Shown piece by piece: positions 20,766-21,948 of a stretch of 21,948 nucleotides of DNA. The notes beneath the pieces are model-generated. The model was not told the DNA's origin and did no database searches. It saw only the letters and a list, made by a program, of their open reading frames with translations. A program made the translations under genes and the position numbers. Origin of the DNA: CAYNSB01 sp964399625. GTDB taxonomy: Bacteria > Planctomycetota > Phycisphaerae > Phycisphaerales > UBA1924. The stretch covers positions 1-21,948 of the forward strand of contig CAYNSB010000052.1 of NCBI GenBank assembly GCA_964399625.1. The letters run 5' to 3'. How positions within the stretch are numbered: position 1 is the stretch's first letter; each line of letters begins with the position of its first letter.

Positions 20766-21311
20766 TCACTGGGAGGCCGGCTTGCGATTGCGGAAGGTCC
20801 ACACACAAGCGCCGCGAGCGGCGTGGCGCGCGATGTAGCGGAACACGTTGAGCTGGTGCGCGCGATCGCGGATCGGCAGGGCGCGAGATCGAACGGCCCA
20901 GACCCCTCCTGGCTCGCACAGGCCCGCCTCGGACAGTGTCCGCGCGCTCCGCTTCTTCGCCAGCCCGACCCACGCGCGCGGGCGATGGTCGGGAACGCGT
21001 GCGAGCAGGTGGAAATGGTGATCGTCCACGCAGAGCACGAGCAGTTCGATTCCGTGGAAGGCGAGGGTCTCGACCATGGTGTCGCACGCGAGGCGGCGCG
21101 CCGAGGGCGACAGGTGGACCGGCTCACGGTGCATGAGTTCGTGCGAGCGGCGCTCGAGGCTCGCGTACGTGCCCTTGGGCGGGGGTGATCGGTAGTCGCC
21201 CTCGACGTGCTCGCGATGGTGTCGCGCTCGCCAACCCCGCGCGTCGCCCCGCACCCATGTTCCGTAGGTGTTTCCGTTGCAGTGGTACCAGTCGTTCCAC
21301 GGATCGCCCAC
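20766..21311 (-). CDS. IS200/REP-associated (HUH) transposase-like protein
   Basis: A 181-residue protein of the Y1 transposase fold. The His-hydrophobic-His motif is HFH at 99-101, and Tyr159 in NVFRYIARHAARGA lies about 58 residues later, which matches the spacing of the catalytic tyrosine in IS200/IS605 and RAYT proteins. The N-terminus (NDWYHCNGNTYGTWVRGD, then GWRARHHREHVEGDY) matches a subgroup of transposase-like proteins that I associate with planctomycetes. No ATG is well placed; GTG at 21311 gives the expected N-terminus but has no Shine-Dalgarno. Upstream in-frame codons lie in the groEL terminator. It may be a domesticated or solitary gene, since I see no terminal repeats. Confidence 0.75.
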   Translation of the reverse strand: MGDPWNDWYHCNGNTYGTWVRGDARGWRARHHREHVEGDYRSPPPKGTYASLERRSHELMHREPVHLSPSARRLACDTMVETLAFHGIELLVLCVDDHHFHLLARVPDHRPRAWVGLAKKRSARTLSEAGLCEPGGVWAVRSRALPIRDRAHQLNVFRYIARHAARGACVWTFRNRKPASQ

Positions 21312-21322
21312 GCAGCGATTGG

Positions 21323-21357
21323 AACAGAAAAGCCCAGGGATGGCAATCCCTGGGCTT
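21323..21357 (-). terminator. Intrinsic terminator of groEL
   Basis: On the minus strand a perfect 11-bp stem (AAGCCCAGGGA with TCCCTGGGCTT, plus-strand arms 21347-21357 and 21330-21340), a 6-base loop, and then TTTCTGTTCC. It is 52 bases past the groEL stop and ends just before the transposase start. Confidence 0.88.
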
Positions 21358-21408
21358 CGAAGTCGATGTTGAAGATATCGCGTGCGAGCGGCGTTGCTCG
21401 CGCTCGGA

Positions 21409-21948
<540 letters not shown>

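Overview
The window looks like a piece of a high-GC planctomycete chromosome, most likely class Phycisphaerae (inference). The main reason is that four neighbouring secreted proteins end in the same cysteine-containing tandem module (CxANCDGS...ADFxCFL..FRxGD, twice, ending GCP) that I associate with Phycisphaerales 'GC-type dockerin' proteins. Strong GC bias leaves many long antisense shadow ORFs. I see no rRNA, tRNA, CRISPR array or intact prophage.

Layout. 1-380: the 3' end of pyruvate phosphate dikinase, closed by a textbook intrinsic terminator. 465-1220 (-): a SAM methyltransferase. 1221-1694: a 474-base AT-richer gap with a near-consensus promoter followed about 130 bases later by a second intrinsic terminator, so a candidate small RNA or attenuator. 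1695-3516 (+): a phosphohexomutase (GlmM-like) and a small conserved protein. 3600-4022 (-): a PilZ protein. 4174-5609 (+): an unrecognised 140-aa protein, a membrane-anchored coiled-coil protein and a lipoprotein whose signal peptide is encoded by an interspersed-type repeat. 5642-10985 (-): two adjacent amidohydrolase-family genes, one a 1256-aa double-domain protein with a degenerate first half. 11123-12396 (+): an SGNH esterase and a small lipoprotein. 12491-12853 (-): a two-helix membrane protein with a zinc ribbon. 13132-20241: four dockerin-module secreted proteins (a parallel beta-helix protein, a c-type cytochrome-like protein, a kelch/Ig protein and a beta-propeller) interrupted by one cytoplasmic unknown on the minus strand. 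20340-20669: a small membrane protein. 20766-21311 (-): an IS200/RAYT-type HUH transposase relative directly behind the terminator of a GroEL gene whose 3' end fills 21409-21948.

How it fits together. The dockerin cluster suggests a set of exported carbohydrate- or surface-binding proteins carrying a common C-terminal attachment or assembly module. The amidohydrolases and esterase are also exported. Central metabolism and chaperone genes sit at the two edges. The strongest unexplained items are the promoter-terminator unit at 1453-1619, the tandem dockerin-module cluster, the repeat-derived signal peptide, and several genes with a -10 box 6-8 bases before the ATG and no Shine-Dalgarno, suggesting leaderless mRNAs.
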